Shown one piece after another: positions 18,730-26,097 of a stretch of DNA of 64,000 nt. The stretch covers positions 682,001 to 746,000 of the forward strand of contig NZ_CP007034.1 in the NCBI RefSeq assembly GCF_000512915.1, read 5' to 3'. The notes beneath the pieces were generated by a model. It did not search any database, was not told where the DNA came from, and saw nothing but the letters and a program-made list of their open reading frames with translations. The translations under genes were made by a program, and so were the position numbers. Positions within the stretch are counted from its first letter, which is position 1. Every line of letters starts with the position of its first letter. This DNA is from Barnesiella viscericola DSM 18177 (GTDB lineage: Bacteria > Bacteroidota > Bacteroidia > Bacteroidales > Barnesiellaceae).

Positions 18730-19860
18730 ATGAAGGATTTGATTTATATCGGAATTATAGCTCTTTGCGGAACACTCATCAGTTGCGACCAATCGGCCGA
18801 CACACCTCCTTACGGCTCGGCCGACACACACAACACAGCAACCCAGATACCTAAACAGGTAAAGCCCTTGATGGACTATTGGATGCGCGATACCTGGATT
18901 ACTCTCGGGAACGACAACTACTACTATCTGATAGGAACAACGGCCGATCCTGATCGGGAATTTACAGGCCAAGTTCACTGCTGGGACTGGAATGACGGTT
19001 TATACCTATTCCGCTCCAACGATTTAAGGAGCTGGGAAGCAATGGGACTTATCTGGTCTATGGACAGAGACGGTACCTGGCAAAAAGAGTGCAAGAGATT
19101 CAATGCCGATGAAAAATATCAGAAAAAATCGCTCAACGGCGATACCTTGGACAATAAATTCCGTGCCGTATGGGCTCCCGAACTCCACTACATAAAAAGT
19201 CAGAAAAACTGGTTTATCGTGGCTTGCATGAATAACTCGAAAACCGGGAAAGGCTCTTTTATCCTGAAAAGCACAACCGGGCTTCCCGAAGGCCCTTACA
19301 TAAATATCAAAGGGAACGAGAGCAAACCGCTCTTCCCCAATATCGACGGTAGTCTTTTTGAAGACGAAGACGGCTCGGTATATTTTATAGGACACAACCA
19401 CTACATCGCCAAGATGAAGCCCGACATGTCGGACTTGGCCGAACCTATCAGACAAATAAAAGAGACTGCCTACAACCCCGAACCCTATATCGAAGGAGCT
19501 TTCATTTTCAAGCATGACCACAAATACCACCTCGTACAAGCTATCTGGTCTCATCGCCTGAAAGACGGTACAGAGACTTATTGTCCTAAAAAAGATGATG
19601 ATGCGACAAGATATAGCTACGATTGCGTCATTGCGTCGTCGGATAATATTTATGGCCCCTATACCGAGCGGTATAATGTGATTACAGGCGGCGGACACAA
19701 TAATCTGTTCCAGGACAAAAACAACCAGTGGTGGGCAACCATATTCTTCAACCCGAGAGGAGCCCAGGCCAAAGAATACACACAGACGTGTCGGCCGGGA
19801 ATCGTACCCATCAAATACGAAAACGGGAAATTCAGCATAGACTCGACACGTAACCTCTAA
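18730..19860 (+). CDS. GH43-superfamily lipoprotein
   Basis: 376 residues; lipobox LISC puts the lipidated residue at Cys19. A five-bladed propeller follows with candidate base Asp54 in MRDTWI (replacing the usual ADP motif), a pKa-modulator Asp in NIDGSLFED and the proton donor Glu in YIEGAFIF; WAPELHY is the typical GH43 block. Substitution of the ADP motif by RDTW is seen in several divergent exo-acting Bacteroidetes GH43-like proteins, so activity is likely but specificity is open. It begins four bases after the preceding gene and ends 12 bases before the sulfatase, clearly one operon. Membrane anchoring suggests action on short products at the surface or in the periplasm. Confidence 0.85.
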   Translation: MKDLIYIGIIALCGTLISCDQSADTPPYGSADTHNTATQIPKQVKPLMDYWMRDTWITLGNDNYYYLIGTTADPDREFTGQVHCWDWNDGLYLFRSNDLRSWEAMGLIWSMDRDGTWQKECKRFNADEKYQKKSLNGDTLDNKFRAVWAPELHYIKSQKNWFIVACMNNSKTGKGSFILKSTTGLPEGPYINIKGNESKPLFPNIDGSLFEDEDGSVYFIGHNHYIAKMKPDMSDLAEPIRQIKETAYNPEPYIEGAFIFKHDHKYHLVQAIWSHRLKDGTETYCPKKDDDATRYSYDCVIASSDNIYGPYTERYNVITGGGHNNLFQDKNNQWWATIFFNPRGAQAKEYTQTCRPGIVPIKYENGKFSIDSTRNL

Positions 19861-19872
19861 TCCACCGAAGCC

Positions 19873-21537
19873 ATGTTTTTCAATCGTAATATATTACTGT
19901 CTCTCACATTTGGAGTAAGTATCGCCTCTGCACAACAACAACGGCCCAACATCGTTTTAATTCTTGCCGACGACTTGGGTTTCTCCGACCTCGGCTGTTA
20001 CGGCGGTGAAATCGAGACCCCCAACCTCAACAAACTCGCCGACCAGGGAATAAGGCTCACCGAGATGTACAACTCGGCCCGAAGCTGCCCCTCCCGTGCA
20101 TGTCTCCTGACAGGACTATATCCCCATCAAGTGGGCCTGGGACACATGGAGGCCGGGAAAAGCCGCCAAAATTGGCCCCAAGGATACAGCGGGTTCAGAG
20201 ACAACGATAATGTTACCATTGCCGAAGTATTGCAAAAGGAAGGATACTACACGGCCATGTCCGGCAAATGGCATTTGGGTTTACAAAAGCCCACGAACCG
20301 GGGATTTGACGATTACTATGGTCTGTTGGGAGGCTTCGACTCCTTTTGGGATTCTTCAAAATATGTCAGACTCCCCCAAGGAGCAGAGCCCACACTACCT
20401 ATCGAAAACAACTTCTATGCAACTCATGCGATTACCGACTACGCCATCGAGTTCATGGAAAAAGGACGTGAGCTGAACAAACCGGTATTTCTATACCTGG
20501 CATACAATGCACCTCATTTCCCGCTCCATGCGCCCAAAGAGGTAATCGACAAATACATGCCCTACTATTTGAAAGGTTGGGACGTGATTCGAGACGAAAG
20601 GTTCAAACGGATTTCACAAATGCATCTGCTTCAAGGCAATCCTCAAATGAGCCCGAGAGGGCCGGTTCCGGCCAGCATGTTTATCGACGAACCGCATGAA
20701 GTGCCGGCCTGGAACAGCCTGACGAAAGAACAACAATACGACTTGGCCCGGCGAATGGCCATATATGCGGCCATGGTAGACATCATGGACCAGAATATCG
20801 GACGATTCATTCACGCCATCAAAGAGAGCGGGCAACTGGACAACACGCTTATCTTCTTCCTCTCGGACAACGGGGCCTGTGCCGAATGGCATGAGTTCGG
20901 ATTCGACTACAAGACAGGAACCCAATATGTTATTCACACCGGTAAAGAACTTGATGAAATGGGACAACCCGGCACTTACCACCACTATGGAACCGGCTGG
21001 GCAAACGTTTGCAACACTCCGCTGAAACTATACAAGCACTTTGCCACCGAAGGGGGTATATCAACACCGACTATTGTTTGGTGGGGCAATCATATCAAAG
21101 AAAAGGGGGCGATAAACCACACTCCCTGTCACTTTACCGATATCATGTCCACATGCGTCGATGTAGCTCATGCACAATACCCTTCAACATATAAAGGTCA
21201 TGCTGTACAACCTATGGAAGGAGTATCGCTGGTCCCCCTTATCGAGGGGAATGCTCTCAAAACAAGAGCTATCTTTGCCGAACACGAAGGGAACCGAATG
21301 GTTCGGCTCGGCGATTGGAAATTGGTTGCCACCCACTATACAGGACAGGATTGGGAACTCTACAACATAAAAGAAGACCGAACGGAGCAAAATAACCTGG
21401 CCCCTCAATACCCCGAGATGGTCAAGGAACTCGAAGCGATGTATTTCCAATGGGCCCAAAGGGCTCATGTCGAGCCTTTCCCACAAATGTGGAACAAATA
21501 CAACAAAAAACAATTCAAGATATACAAAGAGAGATAG
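19873..21537 (+). CDS. S1-family sulfatase, serine-type (PUL1)
   Basis: 554 residues with a short signal sequence ending ASAQ. The sulfatase fold is clear: metal ligands in VLILADDLGFSDLG, the maturation motif Ser71-C-P-S-R-ACLLTG, SGKWHLG, and FFLSDNGAC. By length and phrases such as YPHQVGLGHMEAGK it resembles arylsulfatase-type S1_4 enzymes. The residue to be converted to formylglycine is Ser, not Cys, so maturation needs an anaerobic sulfatase-maturing enzyme that accepts serine; none is in the window. It is the last gene of the right arm and implies that the PUL1 substrate carries sulfate, or that the enzyme acts on a sulfated decoration. AT-rich codon use matches the rest of PUL1. Confidence 0.9.
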   Translation: MFFNRNILLSLTFGVSIASAQQQRPNIVLILADDLGFSDLGCYGGEIETPNLNKLADQGIRLTEMYNSARSCPSRACLLTGLYPHQVGLGHMEAGKSRQNWPQGYSGFRDNDNVTIAEVLQKEGYYTAMSGKWHLGLQKPTNRGFDDYYGLLGGFDSFWDSSKYVRLPQGAEPTLPIENNFYATHAITDYAIEFMEKGRELNKPVFLYLAYNAPHFPLHAPKEVIDKYMPYYLKGWDVIRDERFKRISQMHLLQGNPQMSPRGPVPASMFIDEPHEVPAWNSLTKEQQYDLARRMAIYAAMVDIMDQNIGRFIHAIKESGQLDNTLIFFLSDNGACAEWHEFGFDYKTGTQYVIHTGKELDEMGQPGTYHHYGTGWANVCNTPLKLYKHFATEGGISTPTIVWWGNHIKEKGAINHTPCHFTDIMSTCVDVAHAQYPSTYKGHAVQPMEGVSLVPLIEGNALKTRAIFAEHEGNRMVRLGDWKLVATHYTGQDWELYNIKEDRTEQNNLAPQYPEMVKELEAMYFQWAQRAHVEPFPQMWNKYNKKQFKIYKER

Positions 21538-21606
21538 TATAAAGCGCTCCAAATTGAGCATTGATATTATCATTCGATTTATCCAAATAACAAAGCAGGA
21601 GAAAAT

Positions 21607-22743
21607 ATGAACAGTAAACTGATTTGGGCAGGGGCATGGGTTGTATTGCTGGCTGCCTGCACTTCGAAATCGGACACGGAAGGGGTAACGAAATCGGGTT
21701 TGGACCGCTCGAAGTTCGAGACTACCGTCGACGGGAAACCGGTGAAACTCTATGTACTGGAAAACCAGTCGGGCATGGAGGTGTGTGTGACCAATTACGG
21801 CGGGCGTATCGTGTCGGTCATGGTTCCCGACCGCGACAACCAGTATCGCGACGTGGTGCTGGGACATGACTCCATTGCCGACTATATCCATATCGACGGG
21901 AATTTCGGCGCTCTGATCGGCCGCTATGGCAACCGCATCGCTCAGGGTCGTTTCACCCTCGACGGGGTGGAGTATCAACTGCCGCAAAACAACTACGGAC
22001 ATTGTCTGCACGGGGGGCCCAAGGGATTTCACCACAGTGTGTGGAATGCCGTGCAACCTAACGACACCACGCTTGAACTGACCTTGCAAAGTCCCGACGG
22101 CGAGGCCGGCTTCCCCGGCAACCTCGATGTGAAGGTGGTTTATACGTTGACTTCGGACAATGCACTGCGGCTGCAATATACGGCCACGACCGACAAGCCT
22201 ACCATCGTGAACCTGACCAACCACTCCTATTTCAACCTGAGCGGCAACCCGGCCCACGATATTCTGGACGAGACGGTGCAGTTCTGTGCCGACGGCTTTA
22301 CGCCCATCGACAGCACCTTCATGACATGGGGCGAGATTCGTCCGGTCGAGGGGACGCCGTTTGATTTCCGGGCCGGCAAGACGGTGGGGCGCGATATTGA
22401 TGCCGATGACGAACAGTTGAAGAACGGAATGGGGTATGACCACAATATGGTTCTGTCGACCGGCGGCGATTTGTCGAAAGTGGCCTGTCGCATCAGCGAC
22501 CCCACGACCGGCATCGTACTCGAAGTCTATACGACTGAGCCGGGTATCCAGTTCTATACGGGTAATTTCCTCGACGGCAAGGTGAAGGGAAAGCGGGGTA
22601 TCGCCTATCCTCGGCGGGCTGCCATCTGTGTAGAGACACAGCACTACCCCGATTCGCCCAACCAACCCAACTACCCCTCGGTAGTGCTTCGTCCGGGCGA
22701 GACCTATTCGAGCACCTGTATCTACAAGTTCGGGGTTGAATAA
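21607..22743 (+). CDS. galM: Aldose 1-epimerase (galactose mutarotase), lipoprotein form
   Basis: 378 residues, about the usual GalM length plus a lipoprotein signal (VVLLAACTSK, Cys19). Family blocks are present: NYGGRIVSVMVPDRD, GRYGNRIAQGRF, the catalytic histidine in TIVNLTNHSYFNLSG and the catalytic glutamate in TTEPGIQFYTGN. It interconverts alpha and beta anomers of galactose or related sugars, here at the periplasmic face. It lies 69 bases after the sulfatase on the same strand, but codon use is much more GC-rich than in PUL1, so it marks the start of a different sequence block. No own promoter is obvious, so read-through from PUL1 is possible. It ends in a strong bidirectional terminator. 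Confidence 0.93.
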   Translation: MNSKLIWAGAWVVLLAACTSKSDTEGVTKSGLDRSKFETTVDGKPVKLYVLENQSGMEVCVTNYGGRIVSVMVPDRDNQYRDVVLGHDSIADYIHIDGNFGALIGRYGNRIAQGRFTLDGVEYQLPQNNYGHCLHGGPKGFHHSVWNAVQPNDTTLELTLQSPDGEAGFPGNLDVKVVYTLTSDNALRLQYTATTDKPTIVNLTNHSYFNLSGNPAHDILDETVQFCADGFTPIDSTFMTWGEIRPVEGTPFDFRAGKTVGRDIDADDEQLKNGMGYDHNMVLSTGGDLSKVACRISDPTTGIVLEVYTTEPGIQFYTGNFLDGKVKGKRGIAYPRRAAICVETQHYPDSPNQPNYPSVVLRPGETYSSTCIYKFGVE

Positions 22744-22784
22744 GGCGTTGTTGTGGTATTGGGGTTAAAAAAGGTGCTCATAAG

Positions 22785-22825
22785 AAAGGCGAGTCCAGCA
22801 AAAAGTTGGACTCGCCTTTTATTTA
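22785..22825. terminator. Bidirectional terminator between galM and the beta-barrel gene
   Basis: Perfect 13-base stem, arms 22785-22797 (AAAGGCGAGTCCA) and 22807-22819, loop 9, flanked by T-rich sequence on the plus side. It serves the two convergent genes. Confidence 0.85.
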
Positions 22826-22842
22826 TATACCGAATTAAGTAA

Positions 22843-23340
22843 TCAGAACTTATAATAGAGGCTGACACTCAAATCATTGCCCGTTAACGACAATCCCGAT
22901 ACGCTGCTACCGTTGTATTTGTCGCGATAACCGAGGAAACCGCAATGGGCTACCAACGAAAATTCGTCGGTAAGGTTAAAGGCAATACCCGGTTTGAAAC
23001 CGATTTCAAAACCATTTACCGAACTTGCTCCTTTGTGTTTCCCGGTAGAGAAGCCAAAGCCGCCATCAACCAACAAGCTCACGAAATCTTTCGTGAAGAA
23101 GGTCCAACGGGCATAGGGAGCAATGTAAAACGAATTGTAGTTATCCATGTGAGTATAACCGATCATACCGGCCACAGTCCATGCATCGTTAAAGGCATAG
23201 CCAAACTCGGGAGCAATACGGAAAGTCGTATTTTCCGTGTCATTGTCATAGGTCAAACCCAACTGACCACCCACAAAAAATTGTGCATTGGCTGTCAACA
23301 TGCCAAATACCAGAGCTAAGGTTAAAACTAATTTTTTCAT
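22843..23340 (-). CDS. Small outer membrane beta-barrel protein (OmpX/OMP_b-brl type)
   Basis: 165 residues: signal peptide MKKLVLTLALVFGMLTANAQ, then alternating strands typical of an eight-stranded barrel (FFVGGQLGLTYDND, FRIAPEFGYAFND, APYARWTFF) and a C-terminal strand ending in Phe (VSLYYKF), the signal for BAM insertion. Function is not predictable; such proteins are common, abundant outer membrane components. A TATATTTG box precedes it at 23370-23377. It stands alone between convergent and divergent neighbours. Confidence 0.85.
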   Translation of the reverse strand: MKKLVLTLALVFGMLTANAQFFVGGQLGLTYDNDTENTTFRIAPEFGYAFNDAWTVAGMIGYTHMDNYNSFYIAPYARWTFFTKDFVSLLVDGGFGFSTGKHKGASSVNGFEIGFKPGIAFNLTDEFSLVAHCGFLGYRDKYNGSSVSGLSLTGNDLSVSLYYKF

Positions 23341-23369
23341 TTTACTTATTTTTAGTTTAATGTATAGAA

Positions 23370-23377
23370 CAAATATA
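23370..23377 (-). promoter_or_regulatory. -7 box TATATTTG before the small beta-barrel gene
   Basis: TATATTTG on the minus strand 30 bases before the ATG matches TAnnTTTG. No good -33 element is visible at the expected distance. Confidence 0.5.
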
Positions 23378-23485
23378 TTAATTTGTTTCTAATAAAACAC
23401 CCTGTTGCTCTACTTTTTTCGGACTAAATGTTAAAATAGACAAACCTTACCGTCAAATATTCATTCACGACCTGCCGTACTGAAC

Positions 23486-24103
23486 CTACTGCTTGGTCAG
23501 TTCAAATCCCATCAACACTCCGTCATAGCCATCGAGCAAGCTCGTAATGCTTTGCAGCGTAGAGCTTTGTGTTTTCGAGGCAATCGTGGTCAAGACATTG
23601 ACCAGTTTTTCCACATCGAAGAGTATTTCCATCGTGTTGCCGCTCTTGGTAATCGTGGCGTCCATCACCATGACGGGGATACGACCGACCAACGTGAAGG
23701 TGACCACAAACTTGCCGCTGGGCTCGTCCTTGACAAGATAGCCTTCGAGTTTGGCACTGCCATAGTTCATGACCATTGTCGTATCGGCAAAGGTAAATGA
23801 TACCCGCGACGAAGTGATACCGGCCTTTTGATAATAGGTGTCCAACTTGTCTTTGAGTGTAGAGGCAACCATCTCACCACCGGCCGCTTTCAAGAGATCG
23901 TCGCTCTCAAACTTGCAGGCAGGTGCCGAATAACGCCAGGTTCCGGCCAAATCGGCAACGGTCAGATTGGCATCGTTGTTGGTTATCGCATTCACCACCT
24001 TATTGACTGTCGATGAATTGAACAAATCACCCAGCGAGAGTTGTGCCTGGGCTGCACTTCCAAATAAAAACAGGCTACATAAAGCCAATACCCATCTTTT
24101 CAT
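23486..24103 (-). CDS. DUF4923-family lipocalin-like secreted protein
   Basis: 205 residues with signal peptide MKRWVLALCSLFLFGSAAQA. The pattern LSLGDLFNSSTVNKVV, then DLAGTWRYSAPACKFESDDLL, then alternating beta strands and a C-terminal FDVEKLVNVL helix, is that of the Bacteroidales family DUF4923, whose GTW motif suggests a lipocalin-like barrel. Role unknown; probably periplasmic or outer-membrane associated. It is a single-gene unit with a TATATTTG box at 24140-24147 about 37 bases upstream. Confidence 0.8.
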   Translation of the reverse strand: MKRWVLALCSLFLFGSAAQAQLSLGDLFNSSTVNKVVNAITNNDANLTVADLAGTWRYSAPACKFESDDLLKAAGGEMVASTLKDKLDTYYQKAGITSSRVSFTFADTTMVMNYGSAKLEGYLVKDEPSGKFVVTFTLVGRIPVMVMDATITKSGNTMEILFDVEKLVNVLTTIASKTQSSTLQSITSLLDGYDGVLMGFELTKQ

Positions 24104-24139
24104 AACAAAATTATTTTAGACCATTTATCTATGATAGTG

Positions 24140-24147
24140 CAAATATA
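24140..24147 (-). promoter_or_regulatory. -7 box TATATTTG before the DUF4923 gene
   Basis: TATATTTG on the minus strand, 37 bases from the ATG at 24103. The -33 region is only weakly matched (GTTTC near 24166-24170). Confidence 0.5.
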
Positions 24148-24457
24148 CTATTTATCGGGATATATGAAACAGGCTCCTCAACCGTTTTCGCTTCACATGG
24201 CACCTCTTGGACCATATTTTTTTGAGCAAACCACCACCCGGCGCGAACCAAAATCGACAAGCGATGTTATTATAGGCAGAAAGGGCGCTCAGGCGAAAAT
24301 CCCCGCACCGTAACGGTAAAAGGAGGAGCAGCCATTGCGAGCGGAAGAATATTCGACGGGCCCCTTTCCCTACAAAAAAGACAGATATCCTCCCCGGGAT
24401 AGGGTGCATATCTGTCTTCTTTTTTATCTCGGTTCCGACTTGTCTTTAAGCATCGAA
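24148..24457. other. Intergenic region between DUF4923 gene and ugd
   Basis: Contains the upstream promoter area of the DUF4923 gene and the ugd terminator (24374-24426). Short open frames occur on both strands but lack a signal or family match and have irregular codon use; I see no gene. Confidence 0.6.
24374..24426 (-). terminator. Terminator of ugd
   Basis: Ten-base stem, arms 24379-24388 (AGACAGATAT) and 24408-24417, with a run of A (T on the minus strand) at 24374-24379; T-rich on the plus side as well, so it may work both ways. About 30 bases after the ugd stop. Confidence 0.8.
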
Positions 24458-25780
24458 TCAATGCAGAGGCCGACCGATGCTGCGATAAACAAATCCCATC
24501 TCTTTCATCTCGGCCGGGTCATAGATATTGCGTCCGTCGAAAATCACGGGCGATTTCATGGCACGGAGCACGGCCGACCAGTCGGGCATGCGGAACTCTT
24601 TCCACTCGGTCACGATGAGCAGGGCATCGACCCCGGCTACCGCCTCGTAAATATTGGCGGCATACTCTACCCGGTCGCCTATGCGGCGGCGACACTCGTC
24701 CATGGCTACCGGGTCGTACACCCGCACACTTGCCCCAGCCGAACACAACCGGTCGATAAGAATCAGAGCCGGAGCCTCGCGCATGTCGTCGGTTTCGGGC
24801 TTGAACGAGAGTCCCCACACGGCAAACTTGCGACCCGACAGCTCTCCGTTAAAGTAGGTACTCAACCGGCGAAAGAGTAGCTCCTTCTGCGACTCGTTCA
24901 CCCGCTCGACCGATTTCAGAATCTGCATATCGCAACCATTCTCCTCGGCCGTCTTAATCAAGGCCTTCACATCTTTTGGGAAACAGGAACCTCCGTAACC
25001 ACAACCGGCATAGAGGAAACGGCTCCCGATGCGATCGTCGGCCCCGATACCCTTGCGCACGGCATTCACGTCGGCACCCACCTCGTCACACAACAACGCA
25101 ATCTCGTTCATAAAACTGATGCGTGTAGCCAACATAGCATTGGCCGCATATTTAATCATCTCGGCCGAAGGTATATCGGTAATAATGATGCGATACTTGT
25201 TGATCATGAAGGGCTTGTAGAGCTTCTGCATCAACGCCTCGGCCCGCTTGCTCTCCACGCCCACCACCACGCGGTCGGGGCGCATGAAGTCGGCAATGGC
25301 ATTTCCCTCTTTCAGGAACTCGGGGTTGGAAGCCACATCAAACTCGATGTTCACGCCCCGCCGGTCGAGTTCGCTCTGGATAGCCGCCTTCACCTTGCGG
25401 GCCGTCCCTACCGGCACGGTGCTCTTGGTCACCACCACCAGATAGTCGGTCATGCAGCGCCCCACGTTGTGAGCCACATCGAGCACATAGTGGAGGTCGG
25501 CCGAACCGTCCTCATCGGGAGGAGTACCCACGGCGCTGAACAGAATTTCCACCCCGTCGAGACATGTTGACAAATCGGTAGCAAAACGCAACCGCCCGGC
25601 CTTCATGTTTCGCAGGACCATCTCGTCGAGCCCCGGCTCATAGATGGGAATATCTCCCCGTTTGATGCGAGCAATCTTCTCGGCATCGATGTCTACACAA
25701 ACTACGTCTACGCCTATCTCGGCAAAACAGGTTCCTGTAACCAGGCCTACATAGCCTGTACCTACTACCGCTATTTTCAT
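24458..25780 (-). CDS. ugd: UDP-glucose 6-dehydrogenase
   Basis: 440 residues, normal length. N-terminal Rossmann motif MKIAVVGTGYVGLVTGTCFAE, middle dimerisation domain with EFLKEGNAI and the catalytic nucleophile Cys266 in GYGGSCFPKD, and a C-terminal UDP-binding domain with AVWGLSFKPETDDMR. It oxidises UDP-glucose to UDP-glucuronate using NAD+, a precursor for capsule or surface polysaccharides; cytoplasmic. It is monocistronic, with a terminator downstream and a -7 box buried in a perfect palindrome 14 bases upstream of the ATG. Very secure call. Confidence 0.97.
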   Translation of the reverse strand: MKIAVVGTGYVGLVTGTCFAEIGVDVVCVDIDAEKIARIKRGDIPIYEPGLDEMVLRNMKAGRLRFATDLSTCLDGVEILFSAVGTPPDEDGSADLHYVLDVAHNVGRCMTDYLVVVTKSTVPVGTARKVKAAIQSELDRRGVNIEFDVASNPEFLKEGNAIADFMRPDRVVVGVESKRAEALMQKLYKPFMINKYRIIITDIPSAEMIKYAANAMLATRISFMNEIALLCDEVGADVNAVRKGIGADDRIGSRFLYAGCGYGGSCFPKDVKALIKTAEENGCDMQILKSVERVNESQKELLFRRLSTYFNGELSGRKFAVWGLSFKPETDDMREAPALILIDRLCSAGASVRVYDPVAMDECRRRIGDRVEYAANIYEAVAGVDALLIVTEWKEFRMPDWSAVLRAMKSPVIFDGRNIYDPAEMKEMGFVYRSIGRPLH

Positions 25781-25793
25781 ACATCTATACTTT

Positions 25794-25814
25794 ATGTCAC
25801 AAAAATAGTGACAT
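25794..25814 (-). promoter_or_regulatory. Palindromic operator candidate over the ugd -7 box
   Basis: ATGTCAC (25794-25800), seven-base spacer, GTGACAT (25808-25814): perfect arms. The spacer and one base of an arm form TATTTTTG on the minus strand (25807-25800), a TAnnTTTG box 20 bases before the ugd ATG. A regulator bound here would cover the promoter. The half sites resemble CRP/FNR-type sites, which is only a hint. Confidence 0.6.
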
Positions 25815-26097
25815 TTTTCGAGCGTAAGGCTCTTTTGGGCCGAAATCGTCGAAAAAAGAGAGGTGTTGTTCTACACCGTGAAGAATTAGCCATTTATAAA
25901 TCATTCATTTCAAAGTATTTATATTCTTAATTTATATTACAACTCATAACAAAAACGACCTACGGCTGTTTTATGTGCGATTTTTTTCCTATCTTTGAAG
26001 CGATTTTTGACTTATACCAAAGGGCTTTATTGTTATCTAATTATTTGCAAGCAAGCACTTTACCACTCGTCGCCAACGAGACAAAAAAAGGATAAGC
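25815..26097. other. Divergent intergenic region between ugd and the DUF4493 operon
   Basis: Together with the ugd promoter this gap is 317 bases. It holds the plus-strand promoter at 25967-25997 and a roughly 95-base untranslated leader. Otherwise AT-rich with no gene seen. Confidence 0.7.
25967..25997 (+). promoter_or_regulatory. Promoter of the DUF4493/PCMD operon
   Basis: TATCTTTG at 25990-25997 fits TAnnTTTG exactly; a TGTTTT stretch at 25967-25972 lies in the -33 position without the full TTTG. Start codon is 101 bases downstream. Confidence 0.6.

Noticed and set aside
24131-24409. Short frames in the gap between the DUF4923 gene and ugd
   Set aside because: No family likeness, irregular codon use and overlap with promoter and terminator elements.
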